Notes: generated by a model from the letters alone, not told the origin. DNA of 64,000 nucleotides from Desulfobaculum xiamenense (GCF_011927665.1 NZ_JAATJA010000001.1:663019-727018), one strand, 5' to 3'. Counted from the first letter of the stretch, positions 1-10,867 are shown. Numbers and translations: made by a program.

Positions 1-177
1 CACGAGCTTGCCCTGCACAATCTCACCCTCGGGCGGGAGTATCAGGTGCAGGGGCGCTTCGAACTGGCTCGGCAGACCTTCCTGCAAGGCCTCGCCACCG
101 CGCAGAACGACGACATGCGCGCCGTTCTGTCGCAGGAGATCGAAAACACGGACCGGCTCATCCGCACCAAACGGTAG
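1..177 (+). CDS. C-terminal fragment of a TPR-like protein
   Basis: The window opens inside a reading frame that ends at the TAG at 175-177. The 58 visible residues form a helical hairpin of TPR type (pattern LGREYQVQGRFELARQTF...A) followed by a short basic tail. The gene begins outside the window, so neither size nor function can be given. It ends 10 bases before the FlgO-type gene and is probably in the same operon. A tetratricopeptide scaffold is the best reading, but a single hairpin is thin evidence. Confidence 0.5.
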   Translation, partial: HELALHNLTLGREYQVQGRFELARQTFLQGLATAQNDDMRAVLSQEIENTDRLIRTKR

Positions 178-187
178 GATTCACAGC

Positions 188-859
188 ATGACAGGAAAGA
201 TCATCACAACGCTCGCCCTTCTGGTCCTCGTACCCTTCTGCGCCATCGCGGGGGGAGTGCCGGACATGGCGGACAGCATCGCCGCGAGCCTCGACGCGCA
301 ACTCGTTGAACGGCTGGGGCTCGACGAAGGCCCCGCGCGCGGAACCACGCTCATCGTGACCACGCCCGCCAGCCTCGACGATCTCGAACAAAGTTCTCCA
401 CTCGCGCGGCTGCTCGGCGAAGAAATGGCGGGCTGGTTCGTCCGGTCCGGCTACAGCGTGCAGGACGTCCGCAAGGGCAAGAACATCCTGCTCAAGCCCG
501 GACGCGGCGAGCTGCTCCTCACGCGGGACGTGCAATTGGCGGACAACCGCTTCGTGAAGAGCGCCGTGCTCCTCACCGGCACCTACACGCAGACCAGCCG
601 CAATGTGCGCTTCAACATCCGCCTGATCCACGCGCCCTCGAACGAGGTGTTGGCAATGGCCAGCGCCACCCTGCCTCTTACCTCCGAGGTGACGGAACTC
701 CTCGACGAAAAATCCCGCGACGAGATGACGCGCATCCGTCCCTCCGTGCGCACAGGCATCCTGCGCAGCGCCAACTCCATGCCGTGGCAGCGCCCAACGC
801 CCCTCATTCCACCTGGACCGGTGGCGCAGGGACCTGACACCATCGATCTCACGCAATAA
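188..859 (+). CDS. FlgO-family outer membrane/periplasmic protein
   Basis: A 223-residue protein with an N-terminal signal peptide (MTGKIITTLALLVLVPFCAIA). A FlgO-type domain follows at about residues 25-185: an early segment on a protein that switches on all copies (GTTLIVTTPASLDDLEQSSPLARLLGEEMAGWF) and a later beta-rich part (VLLTGTYTQTSRNVRFNIRLI, a TGTY motif typical of FlgO/TolB-like proteins). FlgO proteins in Vibrio are outer-membrane components needed for stable flagella. I chose the ATG at 188 because it begins the signal peptide; an in-frame ATG further upstream would overlap the preceding gene. The C-terminus is proline-rich. The role in this organism is inferred from the domain; the main flagellar cluster is 24 kb away. 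Two terminators follow. Confidence 0.6.
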   Translation: MTGKIITTLALLVLVPFCAIAGGVPDMADSIAASLDAQLVERLGLDEGPARGTTLIVTTPASLDDLEQSSPLARLLGEEMAGWFVRSGYSVQDVRKGKNILLKPGRGELLLTRDVQLADNRFVKSAVLLTGTYTQTSRNVRFNIRLIHAPSNEVLAMASATLPLTSEVTELLDEKSRDEMTRIRPSVRTGILRSANSMPWQRPTPLIPPGPVAQGPDTIDLTQ

Positions 860-863
860 CAAG

Positions 864-885
864 GCGTTGCGAACAACGCATTTTT
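864..885 (+). terminator. First of two tandem intrinsic terminators
   Basis: Six-base-pair stem GCGTTG / CAACGC with a CGAA tetraloop, then A and five T. It lies 5 bases after the FlgO-type stop codon. The stem is short, and a second, much stronger hairpin follows at 894. Confidence 0.5.
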
Positions 886-893
886 CGCGTACC

Positions 894-937
894 AAGCCCT
901 TCCCGACTCTTTCGTCGGGAAGGGCTTTTTCTTTTCC
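894..937 (+). terminator. Strong intrinsic terminator
   Basis: Perfect 14-bp stem (894-907 with 914-927), six-base loop TCTTTC, then a T-rich run from 926 to 936. It closes the FlgO-type transcript and separates it from the TRIC-family gene whose start is 29 bases on. Confidence 0.85.
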
Positions 938-965
938 AACACCGATATACCGGGGCAGGCGGACC

Positions 966-1598
966 ATGCTCTATTTCCTGGACATCTTCGGTACACTGAT
1001 ATTCGCCATATCCGGCGCATTCAAAGCATCACGCCGCGAGTTAGACATCCTCGGCGCGCTGGTTCTCGCCACGGCTACGGGCGTCGGCGGCGGCATCATC
1101 CGCGACATGGTCCTCGGGGCCACACCGCCCGCCGCATTCCACGATGAATCCTACCTTTTCGTCTGCCTCGCAGGCGGCGTCACCGTCATTTTCATCGCCC
1201 CCCGCATCGCTCGCCGCTGGAACATGGTCATGGCGGCGGACGCCCTCGGCCTCGGCGTATTCTCGGCCATTGGCGCAGCAAAGGCCGCCGCGTACGGTCT
1301 TGGCCCCATGGGCACCATCATGATGGCCGCGCTGACCGCCGTGGGCGGCGGCGTCATCCGCGACGTGCTTGTCTGCGAAGTGCCCGCCGTCATCCGCACG
1401 GATTTCTACGCCACGGCGGCCATCCTCGGCGGCGCGACCTTCGTGGCCCTGCACGCATGTGGCGTCGGCCAGTCGTGGCTACTTTTCGCGACCACCATCA
1501 CCGCCACGGGCCTGCGACTTCTCGCCATGCGCTTTCACCTGCGCCTGCCCAAGGTCCGACGGCTGGACGAATCGGCAATCCCAAACGAACGGGATTGA
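966..1598 (+). CDS. TRIC/YicG-family (UPF0126) membrane channel
   Basis: A 210-residue integral membrane protein made of two homologous three-helix halves, each with the family's signature loop: GVGGGIIRDMVLG near residue 40 and GGGVIRDVLV near residue 125. Prokaryotic TRIC proteins are trimeric cation channels of the inner membrane; the physiological ion in bacteria is not settled. The ATG at 966 is chosen because it opens the first helix (MLYFLDIFGTLIFAISGAF) and has GGGCAGGCGG just upstream; longer upstream extensions run through the terminator. The short C-terminal tail is basic. It appears to be a single-gene transcript, with a hairpin 36 bases after the stop. Confidence 0.85.
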   Translation: MLYFLDIFGTLIFAISGAFKASRRELDILGALVLATATGVGGGIIRDMVLGATPPAAFHDESYLFVCLAGGVTVIFIAPRIARRWNMVMAADALGLGVFSAIGAAKAAAYGLGPMGTIMMAALTAVGGGVIRDVLVCEVPAVIRTDFYATAAILGGATFVALHACGVGQSWLLFATTITATGLRLLAMRFHLRLPKVRRLDESAIPNERD

Positions 1599-1634
1599 CC
1601 GCCGACAAGCGGCAACAAAATTCCGACACAGCAA

Positions 1635-1675
1635 CGCGAAACGGGCGGGGAATCCACTTCCCCGCCCGTTTCGCG
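1635..1675 (+). terminator. Very stable hairpin after the TRIC gene (no clear U-tract)
   Basis: Perfect 18-bp inverted repeat (1635-1652 with 1658-1675) around the five-base loop TCCAC. It sits where a terminator for the TRIC gene is expected, but it is not followed by a T run, so it may instead stabilise the 3' end or act with Rho. Confidence 0.55.
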
Positions 1676-1896
1676 TATGCGGTCCGACAACGACCGCGTG
1701 CGTCCGCGTCCACTCGCACGGCTACAAAACCGTGCCATCTCGCCCCGCTACCACATAGACACCGCCTACAGACCTCACCAAAGGCACAGGACTGCGTGGC
1801 AAACCGAAACGATGCTCCGAACATTGCCGATCTTCGCGCCCCACCGTACGGGATATGCGCTTCGGTCCCACCGCGTCACAACCGATTCAAAAACAT
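1676..1896. other. Non-coding gap between convergent genes
   Basis: About 220 bases between the TRIC hairpin and the lon terminator. I see no convincing coding frame, promoter or RNA here. It lies between converging transcripts. Confidence 0.5.
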
Positions 1897-1932
1897 AAGA
1901 AAAGGGCCGAAGCATGAAGCTCCGGCCCTTTG
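1897..1932 (-). terminator. Intrinsic terminator of lon
   Basis: Read on the minus strand: a nine-base-pair stem AAAGGGCCG / CGGCCCTTT with partly paired interior, then TTTTCTT. It lies about 20 bases after the lon stop codon. Confidence 0.8.
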
Positions 1933-1953
1933 TGACGTCATTGGTGCCGCGCG

Positions 1954-4434
1954 CTAGTGCGTACGGCTATTCTGACAGTGCTCCTTGAGCAGCGTCTGCG
2001 AGATGTGCACCACATTGTCGCCTCGGCCGCTGAATATCTGGTCTGGGCTGGGGCAGATGAGCGCATGCTCCAGCACCTCGTCCATGTTCTCGACCTCGAT
2101 GATCTTGAGGTCGCGCAGGATGCTGCCGGGAACCTCCTTGAGGTCCTTGGCGTTCTCCTTGGGGATGAGCACGGTCTTGATCAGGCCACGGTGTGCGGCA
2201 AGCAGCTTCTCGCGCAGGCCGCCGATTGGCAGCACGCGTCCGCGCAGCGTGATTTCGCCGGTCATGGCCACCTCGTTGGAAACGGGCAGGTTCAGCAGGG
2301 CCGAAACCAACGACGTCGCCAGCGTGATGCCCGCCGACGGACCGTCCTTGGGGATGGCACCCTCGGGCACGTGGACGTGAATGTCGATGCTCTTGTAGAA
2401 GTCCGGCTTCAGGCCGAACAGTTCGGAGCGAGAGCGGATGTAGGACACAGCCGCCTTGGCGGATTCCTGCATCACATCGCCGAGCTTGCCGGTGATGGAC
2501 ACCTGTCCGGTACCGGCCATGAGCGCGGTTTCAACAACCAGCAACTCACCGCCAAGCTCCGTGTAGGCAAGGCCGGTGGACACGCCCACCTGCGACAGCT
2601 CTTCCTTCTCGCCGTAGCGGAACTGGGCCACGCCAAGGGTGTTGGGCAGATTCTGGACAGTGATGCGCACGGCCTTGTCCAGATCGTTCTCCTCCACGAG
2701 CTTCATGGCCGTCTTGCGGCAGACGGTGGCAATCTCGCGTTCGAGGTTGCGCACGCCAGCCTCACGGGTGTAGCGGCGGATGATTTCGAGCACAGCATTG
2801 TCGGAGAACACCACGTTCTCCTCATTCAGACCGTGCTCCTTGATCTGCTTGGGCACGAGGAACTGCTTGGCGATCTTGGTCTTCTCGGTTTCAAGATAGC
2901 CGGGAAGGCGGATGATCTCCATGCGATCCTGCAGGGGCAGCGGAATGGAATGCAGGCTGTTGGCCGTGGTGATGAAGAACACCTTGGACAGGTCGTAGTC
3001 CATGTCCAGATAGTGATCGTTGAACGTGTAATTCTGTTCGGGATCGAGAACCTCAAGCAACGCGGCGGACGGATCGCCCCGGAAATCGGTGCTCATCTTG
3101 TCCACTTCGTCCAGACAGAACACGGGGTTGTTGAACTTCACCCGCTTGAGGGCCTGAATGATCTTGCCGGGCAGCGCGCCGACGTAGGTGCGGCGGTGTC
3201 CACGGATTTCAGCCTCGTCGCGCACGCCGCCAAGCGACAGCCGCACGAACTCGCGGCCCGTGGCGCGGGCGATGGACTTGGAAAGCGAGGTTTTGCCGAC
3301 TCCGGGAGGGCCGACGAGGCAGAGGATGGGGCCTTTCATGGTGCCCACCAGCTTCTGCACGGCGAGGTATTCGAGGATGCGCTCCTTGGGCTTCTTGAGC
3401 CCGTAGTGGTCGGCCTCAAGGATGTCGCGGGCCTTCTCGATGTCGAGGTCGGTCTCCTTGCAGACGTTCCACGGCAGGTCGAGAATCCAGTCCACGTAGT
3501 TGCGCACGACGGTATACTCGGCGGAGGACGGCGGAATCTGGCGCAGCTTCTTGATCTCGCGCAGGGCCTTCTCGCGGTTCTCGTCGGGCATCACCTTTTC
3601 GGCGAGGCGCTTCTCGATGTCCGCCACCTCGGCCATGGGGTCTTCTTCGCGCCCCATTTCCTTGTTGATGGCCTTGAGCTGCTCGTTCAGGTAGTACTCG
3701 CGCTGGTTGCCCTCCATCTGGGACTTCACGCGGGACTTGATCTTCTTTTCGAGGAAGGCGATCTCGATCTCACCCTGAAGCAGAGTGTAGGCGTCTTCGA
3801 GGCGCTTGATGGGGTCCTCTTCCTCCAGCAGAGCCTGCTTGCGGACGTAGTCCGCCTTGAGGTGGGGCATCAGCGCGTCGGCGAGCCGACCGGGATCGGT
3901 CAGCGAGGAGATGGCCATGATGGTTTCGGAGGCCAGCTTCTTGTTGACCTTGCCGTACTCCTCAAGGGACTCGTGCGTTGCGCGAACCAGCGCCTCGCCA
4001 TCCGAGGATTCGAGGGTACGCTCGTCCACGCGGGCGACGGTCACGAGAGGAAATTCGACGTTCTCGTCGACGAGATCCTCGGGAATCGGCTCGAAACCCT
4101 TTTCCTGCGACCAACGCGCCCGGTACAGGCCCTCGAAGAGAACCTTGATGGTGCCGTCAGGCAGGCGGAGCAGCTGGAGAATCTTGCTGACCGTACCGAC
4201 CTCGAAGAGGTCCTGCGGCTCGGGCTTCTCCTTTTCCGGAGACCGCTGCGCCACAAGAAATATCTTCTTGTTGAAGTCGGACAGGGCGGTTTCTATGGCC
4301 TTGACCGAGGCCTCGCGGCCGACGAACAAGGGCACGATCGACCGGGGGAACATGACCACCTCTCGGAGTGACATGAGAGGCAGCAGTATATCGGCAGAAT
4401 GGGGATCGTTATCCACCATCAGGAAATCGGACAT
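1954..4434 (-). CDS. lon: ATP-dependent protease La (Lon)
   Basis: An 826-residue cytoplasmic AAA+ serine protease that degrades misfolded and regulatory proteins. Domains in order: N-terminal substrate-binding LAN domain (about 15-215), coiled-coil linker, AAA+ domain with Walker A GPPGVGKT and sensor motifs (about 300-560), and a C-terminal protease domain with the Ser-Lys dyad (serine in KDGPSAG, lysine in the [10 protein letters not shown] region). Length is normal for LonA. GGAGG lies 6-10 bases before the ATG at 4434. It is the last gene of the tig-clpP-clpX-lon block but is separated from clpX by a terminator, so it probably also has its own promoter. Confidence 0.98.
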   Translation of the reverse strand: MSDFLMVDNDPHSADILLPLMSLREVVMFPRSIVPLFVGREASVKAIETALSDFNKKIFLVAQRSPEKEKPEPQDLFEVGTVSKILQLLRLPDGTIKVLFEGLYRARWSQEKGFEPIPEDLVDENVEFPLVTVARVDERTLESSDGEALVRATHESLEEYGKVNKKLASETIMAISSLTDPGRLADALMPHLKADYVRKQALLEEEDPIKRLEDAYTLLQGEIEIAFLEKKIKSRVKSQMEGNQREYYLNEQLKAINKEMGREEDPMAEVADIEKRLAEKVMPDENREKALREIKKLRQIPPSSAEYTVVRNYVDWILDLPWNVCKETDLDIEKARDILEADHYGLKKPKERILEYLAVQKLVGTMKGPILCLVGPPGVGKTSLSKSIARATGREFVRLSLGGVRDEAEIRGHRRTYVGALPGKIIQALKRVKFNNPVFCLDEVDKMSTDFRGDPSAALLEVLDPEQNYTFNDHYLDMDYDLSKVFFITTANSLHSIPLPLQDRMEIIRLPGYLETEKTKIAKQFLVPKQIKEHGLNEENVVFSDNAVLEIIRRYTREAGVRNLEREIATVCRKTAMKLVEENDLDKAVRITVQNLPNTLGVAQFRYGEKEELSQVGVSTGLAYTELGGELLVVETALMAGTGQVSITGKLGDVMQESAKAAVSYIRSRSELFGLKPDFYKSIDIHVHVPEGAIPKDGPSAGITLATSLVSALLNLPVSNEVAMTGEITLRGRVLPIGGLREKLLAAHRGLIKTVLIPKENAKDLKEVPGSILRDLKIIEVENMDEVLEHALICPSPDQIFSGRGDNVVHISQTLLKEHCQNSRTH

Positions 4435-4538
4435 GCATTCCTCCGTTAGGGCAACAGGATCACGCCCCGCCCGAAACTGGGCGGCAACACATCACTACCT
4501 AAATCCGCTCCATGGATTGTCAATTCCCCACCGCGTGG

Positions 4539-4577
4539 AAAAAACCGCGCCCCGCCCGGCACCACCGAACGGGGCGC
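4539..4577 (-). terminator. Intrinsic terminator after clpX
   Basis: On the minus strand, the stem GCGCCCCG / CGGGGCGC with a roughly 15-base loop is followed by GG and six T. It lies between clpX and lon and would uncouple lon from the clp transcript. Confidence 0.7.
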
Positions 4578-4593
4578 AGCATGTGCGCGGTGG

Positions 4594-5844
<1,251 letters not shown>

Positions 5845-5850
5845 AGGCTC

Positions 5851-6459
5851 CTACTCCTTGCTATCTTCCAGAATATCCTTGCGGGAGACAAGGATCTTGT
5901 CGATCAGGCCATACTCCTTGGCCTCCTCGGCTCCCATGAAATAGTCACGGTCCGTATCCTTGGCAATGCGGGCGAGCTTCTGGCCGGTGTGCTGAGCGAG
6001 GATTCCGTTGAGCTTCTGCTTCAGCCGAAGGATTTCGGCCGCATGGATCTCGATGTCGGAAGCCTGTCCCTGCATGCCGCCCAGGGGCTGATGGATGAGT
6101 ATACGCGAATTGGGAAGTGCATATCTCATGCCAGCCTGACCGGCGCACAGCAGAAGAGCGCCCATGCTGGCGGCCTGTCCCATGCACAGTGTGGCAACGG
6201 GCGAAGAGATGTACTGCATGGTATCATAGATGGCCATGCCCGCAGTGACGGAACCGCCGGGAGAGTTGATGTACAGGTAGATTTCCTTTTCGGGATTCTC
6301 CGACTCCAGAAACAGCAGCTGCGCGCAGATGAGGCTTGCCACATGATCGTCGATGGGCGTGCCAAGGAGAATGATGCGGTCCTTGAGCAGCCTCGAATAG
6401 ATGTCATAGGCGCGTTCGGTGCGTCCCGTGGTTTCAACTACAATGGGTATGGTTCCCAT
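5851..6459 (-). CDS. clpP: ATP-dependent Clp protease proteolytic subunit ClpP
   Basis: A 202-residue serine protease that forms the tetradecameric chamber used by ClpX. The catalytic triad is visible: Ser in GQAASMGA, His in LIHQPLGG and Asp in KDTDRDYF. I start it at the ATG at 6459 ([13 protein letters not shown]) rather than at the upstream in-frame ATG at 6492, because AAGGGAG sits about 10 bases before it and this matches the family's usual N-terminus. Directly upstream of clpX. Confidence 0.97.
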   Translation of the reverse strand: MGTIPIVVETTGRTERAYDIYSRLLKDRIILLGTPIDDHVASLICAQLLFLESENPEKEIYLYINSPGGSVTAGMAIYDTMQYISSPVATLCMGQAASMGALLLCAGQAGMRYALPNSRILIHQPLGGMQGQASDIEIHAAEILRLKQKLNGILAQHTGQKLARIAKDTDRDYFMGAEEAKEYGLIDKILVSRKDILEDSKE

Positions 6460-6679
6460 GGATGTCGCTCTCCCTTGTGTGCAGTTCTTCAAACCCTAAA
6501 GAATGTGTCTCGAAAAATGATACGCCAAAAGGACTTGGCAAGTCCACTGCCAAATCCGGGCGAATGGCCGGTAAAGCGATTCTTGACGGGGGGTTGCGTC
6601 CGGTTCCCGTCGCGAGTGAGGAGGGAACGCCGGTACGGCCGCCGGCAGATGGCCGAGCCGCCCGGATGGCGGGAGGGGG

Positions 6680-6711
6680 AAGAAACGGCGGGGAGGCATG
6701 CTCCCCGCCGT
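6680..6711 (-). terminator. Intrinsic terminator after tig
   Basis: On the minus strand, a nine-base-pair stem CGGCGGGGA / TCCCCGCCG with the loop GCATGCC, followed by TTTCTT. It lies 14 bases after the tig stop and suggests that clpP has its own promoter in the 220 bases before its start. Confidence 0.75.
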
Positions 6712-6724
6712 GGGACAATCGTGC

Positions 6725-8035
6725 CTAGTTTTCCTTCTTCAGGTCGGCGGCGGGAACTTCCTTCACGTCGGCCTGAGCGTAGATCAGCTCCATGGCCTTG
6801 TCGGCCATCAGGCGGTCACGCAGGGCGAACATGAGGTTGTTCTCCTCGTAGGCGTGGCGCAGAGCCTCGGGGTCCATACGCTGGCGCATGGCTTCCTGGA
6901 AGATGTGGGCGTCCACTTCCTTAGGATCGACGCTGAGGTTCTCCTTGGCGGCGACGGCCAGCAGGAACAGCTGGGTGCGCACGAGCTCCTCGGACTTCTC
7001 CTTCTGCTCGGCGCGCAGTTCCTCGGGGGTCTTGCCGAGGGACTCGAGACGACGGCCGGAACGCTCCATGCGGTCCTTGAGGTCGAGAACGAGGCGGTCG
7101 ATGTTCTCCTCGACCAGCGCCGGCGGCAGAGCGAAGTCCACCTTGGAGAGCAGGTCGTCGAGGATCTTCTTCTCTGCGGCGGCCTTCACGAGGTTCTTGC
7201 GGGAGGTCAGGTAGGACTGCTCGATGGCTTCGCGCATCTTCTCGACGCTGGCGAAACCGCCGGCCTTCTTGGCGAACTCGTCGTCCAGCTCGGGCTTCAC
7301 GCGCTCCTTGATGGCGTTCAGGGTCACGCGCATGGTCACGGTCTGACCGGCGAAGTCCTTGTTGATGAAGTCTTCGGGGAAGGTGATGTCCTCTTCGCCC
7401 TTCTCGCCCTTCTTGAGCTTCTTCACGATGTTCTCGAAGGCTTCGAGGGCCTGTCCGTCACCGAGGGGCAGCTCGAAATTCTGAGCCTTGATCTCGTCGA
7501 GCTCCTTGCCGTCGCTCCATGCGTTGAAGCTGATGACGGCCACGTCGCCGTCCTGGGCGAGGCGGTCTTCCTCGATGTCCTTCAGCTCGCTCATGTTGGT
7601 GCGGATGCGCTCCACGACCTCGTCGATCTCGGAGGGCTCGACCACGGCGATTTCCTGCTCGACGGCGAGGCCGGCGTAGGAGGGAATCTCAAAGGTGGGA
7701 GCGACCTCGAAGCTGACGGAGTACTTGAATTCCTCGTCACGCACGAGTTCCTTGGCATCAACATCCAGGCGGGACAGAGGCTGGAGCTTGGACTCTCCGA
7801 GGATCTGGTTCAGCTGGAGGTTGATGAGGTCGGTGGTGGCTTCCTGATAAATCTGATTGCGGAAGCGGGACTCGACGATGGAAGCGGGCACCTTGCCCTT
7901 GCGGAAACCCTTGATGTCGGTGGACGTCTTGTACATGGCGATGGTGGCGGTAATGGCCGCATTCGCCTCTTCTGCGGGAATGGTGACGTTCACCTTGCGC
8001 TCAACCGGGGAAATTTCCTCGATAGTATATTCCAT
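6725..8035 (-). CDS. tig: Trigger factor (ribosome-associated chaperone, peptidyl-prolyl isomerase)
   Basis: A 436-residue chaperone that binds the ribosomal exit tunnel and shields nascent chains. Domain order: ribosome-binding N-domain with the GFRKGKVP signature (about residues 43-50; the family consensus is GFRxGKxP), FKBP-type PPIase domain (about 150-245), then a long helical C-terminal chaperone domain. The ATG at 8035 is chosen because AAGGAGGAG precedes it; a longer frame would run into the tRNA-Leu gene. Upstream of clpP as in many proteobacteria. Confidence 0.97.
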   Translation of the reverse strand: MEYTIEEISPVERKVNVTIPAEEANAAITATIAMYKTSTDIKGFRKGKVPASIVESRFRNQIYQEATTDLINLQLNQILGESKLQPLSRLDVDAKELVRDEEFKYSVSFEVAPTFEIPSYAGLAVEQEIAVVEPSEIDEVVERIRTNMSELKDIEEDRLAQDGDVAVISFNAWSDGKELDEIKAQNFELPLGDGQALEAFENIVKKLKKGEKGEEDITFPEDFINKDFAGQTVTMRVTLNAIKERVKPELDDEFAKKAGGFASVEKMREAIEQSYLTSRKNLVKAAAEKKILDDLLSKVDFALPPALVEENIDRLVLDLKDRMERSGRRLESLGKTPEELRAEQKEKSEELVRTQLFLLAVAAKENLSVDPKEVDAHIFQEAMRQRMDPEALRHAYEENNLMFALRDRLMADKAMELIYAQADVKEVPAADLKKEN

Positions 8036-8164
8036 TGGGGCACTCCTCCTTAAGCCTGTACGGCGTTCCCTTTTGATTCCGATAATGGCGGCTCCGCCCA
8101 GCGGCGCGCGCCGTTCAAACATGTTCCGAGCATGAAAGAGGCATGCCTGCCTATGTGGTTTCTC

Positions 8165-8249
8165 TGGTGCGGCGGGCGGGACTTGAACCCGCATACCTTG
8201 CGGTACTGGCTCCTAAGACCAGCGTGTCTACCAATTTCACCACCGCCGC
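8165..8249 (-). tRNA. tRNA-Leu (anticodon UAG)
   Basis: Cloverleaf read on the minus strand: acceptor GCGGCGG pairing with CCGCCGC, discriminator A and encoded CCA; anticodon loop CTTAGGA giving UAG; long variable arm of class II type (TACCGCAAGGTA); T-loop GGTTCAAGTCC. 85 nt including CCA. It lies 130 bases upstream of tig on the same strand. Confidence 0.97.
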
Positions 8250-8342
8250 ATACTGTCACGGCAGGCCTGTGCCCAGCGAAAAGGGGCGTTCAACGCGTCA
8301 TTCCTGCCTCATCGCAGCGCCGTTGTCCATCGCCGAAACGAC

Positions 8343-8375
8343 AAAAAAACGGCACTCGGCCGGAATCCGGCCGAG
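8343..8375 (-). terminator. Probable terminator after thiDN
   Basis: Nine-base-pair palindrome CTCGGCCGG / CCGGCCGAG with a three-base loop. On the minus strand it is followed after five bases by seven T. It lies between the thiDN stop and tRNA-Leu. The gap between stem and T run makes it less than ideal. Confidence 0.55.
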
Positions 8376-8481
8376 GCAGGTCTTTTCACTGTCTCACAAA
8401 AGTGGGAAACCCTAATACCAGGCGGCTTATCTGTCAATCCCTACAGACATCGCCATATTGCGGACGCCGAGCGCTTTCGGT

Positions 8482-9843
8482 TCAGTCGAGCGCGTCGGCA
8501 ACGGCTTCCAGACGATCAAGCACCTCGTCGGCTTCGGCACCGAGAATTCGCACCGCGCCAACCGAACCGTTGCCGCCAAAATCGCACACCGCGCCGATGC
8601 CCTGCGGTGCAGGTGACGACGAAAGCACCTGCCGCACGCCCCAAGCAGCAAGCGACTCGGCATTGCCGCGCTCCGCCTCGGGGGCGTCGGCCCTATCGAA
8701 CCACGCCACACCAAGGCCGGAGCGACCCAGCGCCGCCGTTACGGCCTCGGTCAGCGGCAGCACAGCCGCGAAGCGCAGTTCGGCTCGCACGGCGGATGCG
8801 GCTAGCACGGTTCCCGCGCCGTCGCCGCTTGCGCCAAATTCAGGACACCCCGCAACAAGCGGACGCCCATGCGCATCGCAAGACACGCCGCCGGAAAGCG
8901 AAGCGACATCCTCTCCCCCGCTCGCCCACGGCAGCGCGGCGACGAGGTGCATCACCCCTTCCGGCAGCAGACGACGCATGCCGTCGAAATGCTCAAGCCT
9001 GCGCACCGCCGCGCCCATGTCCTCGCGGATGCGCTCGCGCTCCTGCAAGCGGAGCAGTACGACACTATGATTGGCCGGTCCGGCTCCGCGCCCCGGCCCG
9101 AAACCGGCGCGCAGGGCGAGATTCAGATACTTCTGCGCGGCCACCACGGCCTCGCGAACGCCATATCCACGCCCAAGCCATGTGGCGATAGCCGAGGACA
9201 GCGTACACCCGGTACCGTGGGTATGGACCGTGTCGATGCGCGGCTGCTCCAGTGCAATCGGTTCCGCACCCGGCAGCGCCAGCCAGTCGATCATCCGATC
9301 CCCGTCGAAGTGGCCGCCCTTGAGCAGCACGGCCTTGGCACCCATGGCCTGAAGGCGCGCCGTAGCGGTGCGCACGTCGGCGGGCGTGTCGATCTTCAGG
9401 CCCGTGAGCACCTCGGCCTCCGGGCGGTTGGGCGTGAACACGTCGGCAAGGGGAACGAGTCGTTCCACCAGCATCGCGATGGCATCGTCCTTCAGGAGCT
9501 GATGCCCGGTCTGGCTCACGCTCACCGGGTCCACCACGAGGGGAAAGGTCTTTGCTGCCAGCCTGTCACACACGGCGGCAATGATGGGGCCAGAGAAAAG
9601 CATCCCGGTCTTGGCCGCAGCGAGCGGAAAATCGTCGAGCACCGCACGCAGCTGCCACGCGACGAACTCCGGGTCCGGGGCGTGAATGCCGGTGATACCC
9701 ATGGAATTCTGGGCCGTCAGCGCCGTGATGACGGACATGGCGTATCCACCGTTCATGGCGATGGTCTTGATGTCCGCCTGAATGCCTGCCCCACCGCCGG
9801 AGTCGGACCCCGCAATCGTCAGGATGCATGGCAGCGTATTCAT
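8482..9843 (-). CDS. thiD: Fused hydroxymethylpyrimidine kinase / ThiN-type thiamine-phosphate synthase
   Basis: A 453-residue bifunctional thiamine enzyme. Residues 1 to about 260 are ThiD (HMP and HMP-P kinase): TIAGSDSGGGAGIQADIKT at the N-terminus, the VLLKGGH and HGTGCTLSSAIA motifs of the ribokinase fold. Residues about 275-453 match a ThiN domain (RLEHFDGMRRLLPEGVMHLVAALPWA ... AVCDFGGNGSVGAVRILG), which in archaea and some bacteria replaces ThiE and joins HMP-PP to thiazole phosphate. The start ATG at 9843 overlaps the stop of the upstream membrane-protein gene by one base, so translation is likely coupled. No TPP riboswitch is visible upstream. Confidence 0.88.
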   Translation of the reverse strand: MNTLPCILTIAGSDSGGGAGIQADIKTIAMNGGYAMSVITALTAQNSMGITGIHAPDPEFVAWQLRAVLDDFPLAAAKTGMLFSGPIIAAVCDRLAAKTFPLVVDPVSVSQTGHQLLKDDAIAMLVERLVPLADVFTPNRPEAEVLTGLKIDTPADVRTATARLQAMGAKAVLLKGGHFDGDRMIDWLALPGAEPIALEQPRIDTVHTHGTGCTLSSAIATWLGRGYGVREAVVAAQKYLNLALRAGFGPGRGAGPANHSVVLLRLQERERIREDMGAAVRRLEHFDGMRRLLPEGVMHLVAALPWASGGEDVASLSGGVSCDAHGRPLVAGCPEFGASGDGAGTVLAASAVRAELRFAAVLPLTEAVTAALGRSGLGVAWFDRADAPEAERGNAESLAAWGVRQVLSSSPAPQGIGAVCDFGGNGSVGAVRILGAEADEVLDRLEAVADALD

Positions 9844-10838
9844 CAGTTCTTCCCCCTGTCCGCAAGCGCGTGCGGCAGATTCGGAGTTTGCGGACCAGCG
9901 CCCGCCGAGTCGCGCAGCTCGCGCGCCTCCATCCCTGAAAAAGCCATGAGGCCTAGCGCATACAGCGCCAGCGGCCCCTGAAATGTCATATGGCAAACCA
10001 GCGCGATGGCCAGCGCCTCTTCTCGCGGCACACCGTAGAGCCCCAGCCCGGCGACCATCACCGCCTCGTAGACGCCGATGTTTCCCGGCGAGGACGGCAC
10101 GGCCAGCCCCCCGGCGCTCATGACGAATATGGCCAGCACCTGCACCGGGGTGAGATCGAGCCCCGCTCCCCACACCAGCAGCAGCCAGTGCTGGACCCAG
10201 TGCATGGTCCACGGCCACAGCGAGGCGAGAGCGAGCACCGCCAGAAAGCCCGGGGTCATCCGTTCGCGCAGTTGCCCCAGCACCTCCGCCGCAAACAGCC
10301 GCAGGCGCTCGAAAATGAGAAGCCGCAACAAAACGGCCTGCATGGCGGGGAACAGGCGCATGACGATCAGCGCCCCCCACACGCCCCCGGCGGCGATGGC
10401 CACCGGGGCGAGCGCCAGCGTCTGCCCGCTGGCCCCGGCCGCCGCGAGCGCGACGAAAAGAAGCATGTTCAGGTCCGCGAAGCGCTCCCAGAAGACCATC
10501 CCCATCCCGGCACCGGCGGGAATGCCGCAACGTCTGCGTAGGTGGACGACCTTCGCCACCTCGCCCATGCGGGCGGGGAGCACCACATTCAGGCCGTTGC
10601 AGAGCACAGAGGCGTTGATGGCGTCCAGCCACCCCACCCTGCGCCCACTCACGAGCATCAGCCGCGCCCCCATCCCCATGTAGTCGACACATGCCGCGCA
10701 CAGCGCAGCCGCCACCGCAGCCGGAGCCATGCGCAACATGGCCTCCCCAAGCGCGGCGAAATCCGTTCCGCGCACGACATACGCGATGCAGCCCGCAGTC
10801 AGCCCCAGTCTCAGCGCACGTCCAAGCCAGCGTTTCAT
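9843..10838 (-). CDS. YbhN/UPF0104-type membrane protein (lysylphosphatidylglycerol synthase TM-region family)
   Basis: A 331-residue polytopic protein with about eight hydrophobic segments. Family features: a pattern of Gly/Arg in the first helices, the NGLNVVLPARMGEVAKVVHLRR segment near residue 75 and the SPGNIGVYEAVMV motif near residue 255, both characteristic of the flippase-like COG0392 family. Members are linked to glycan or lipid modification, but the substrate here is unknown. GGAGG precedes the ATG at 10838. It is upstream of and coupled to thiDN; I see no obvious functional link between the two. Confidence 0.8.
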   Translation of the reverse strand: MKRWLGRALRLGLTAGCIAYVVRGTDFAALGEAMLRMAPAAVAAALCAACVDYMGMGARLMLVSGRRVGWLDAINASVLCNGLNVVLPARMGEVAKVVHLRRRCGIPAGAGMGMVFWERFADLNMLLFVALAAAGASGQTLALAPVAIAAGGVWGALIVMRLFPAMQAVLLRLLIFERLRLFAAEVLGQLRERMTPGFLAVLALASLWPWTMHWVQHWLLLVWGAGLDLTPVQVLAIFVMSAGGLAVPSSPGNIGVYEAVMVAGLGLYGVPREEALAIALVCHMTFQGPLALYALGLMAFSGMEARELRDSAGAGPQTPNLPHALADRGKN

Positions 10839-10867
10839 CGGCCCTCCTGCCGCTTCACGTCATCCCC

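Noticed and set aside
1957-4371. Long open frame antisense to lon (about 800 codons)
   Set aside because: It mirrors lon codon by codon with His/Leu/Gly-rich sequence, as expected from the high-GC third positions of the real gene; no family motif or ribosome site.
4518-4523. TTGACA on the minus strand upstream of lon
   Set aside because: No acceptable -10 hexamer at 16-18 bases; kept only as a possible partial promoter. No heat-shock type element was recognised either.
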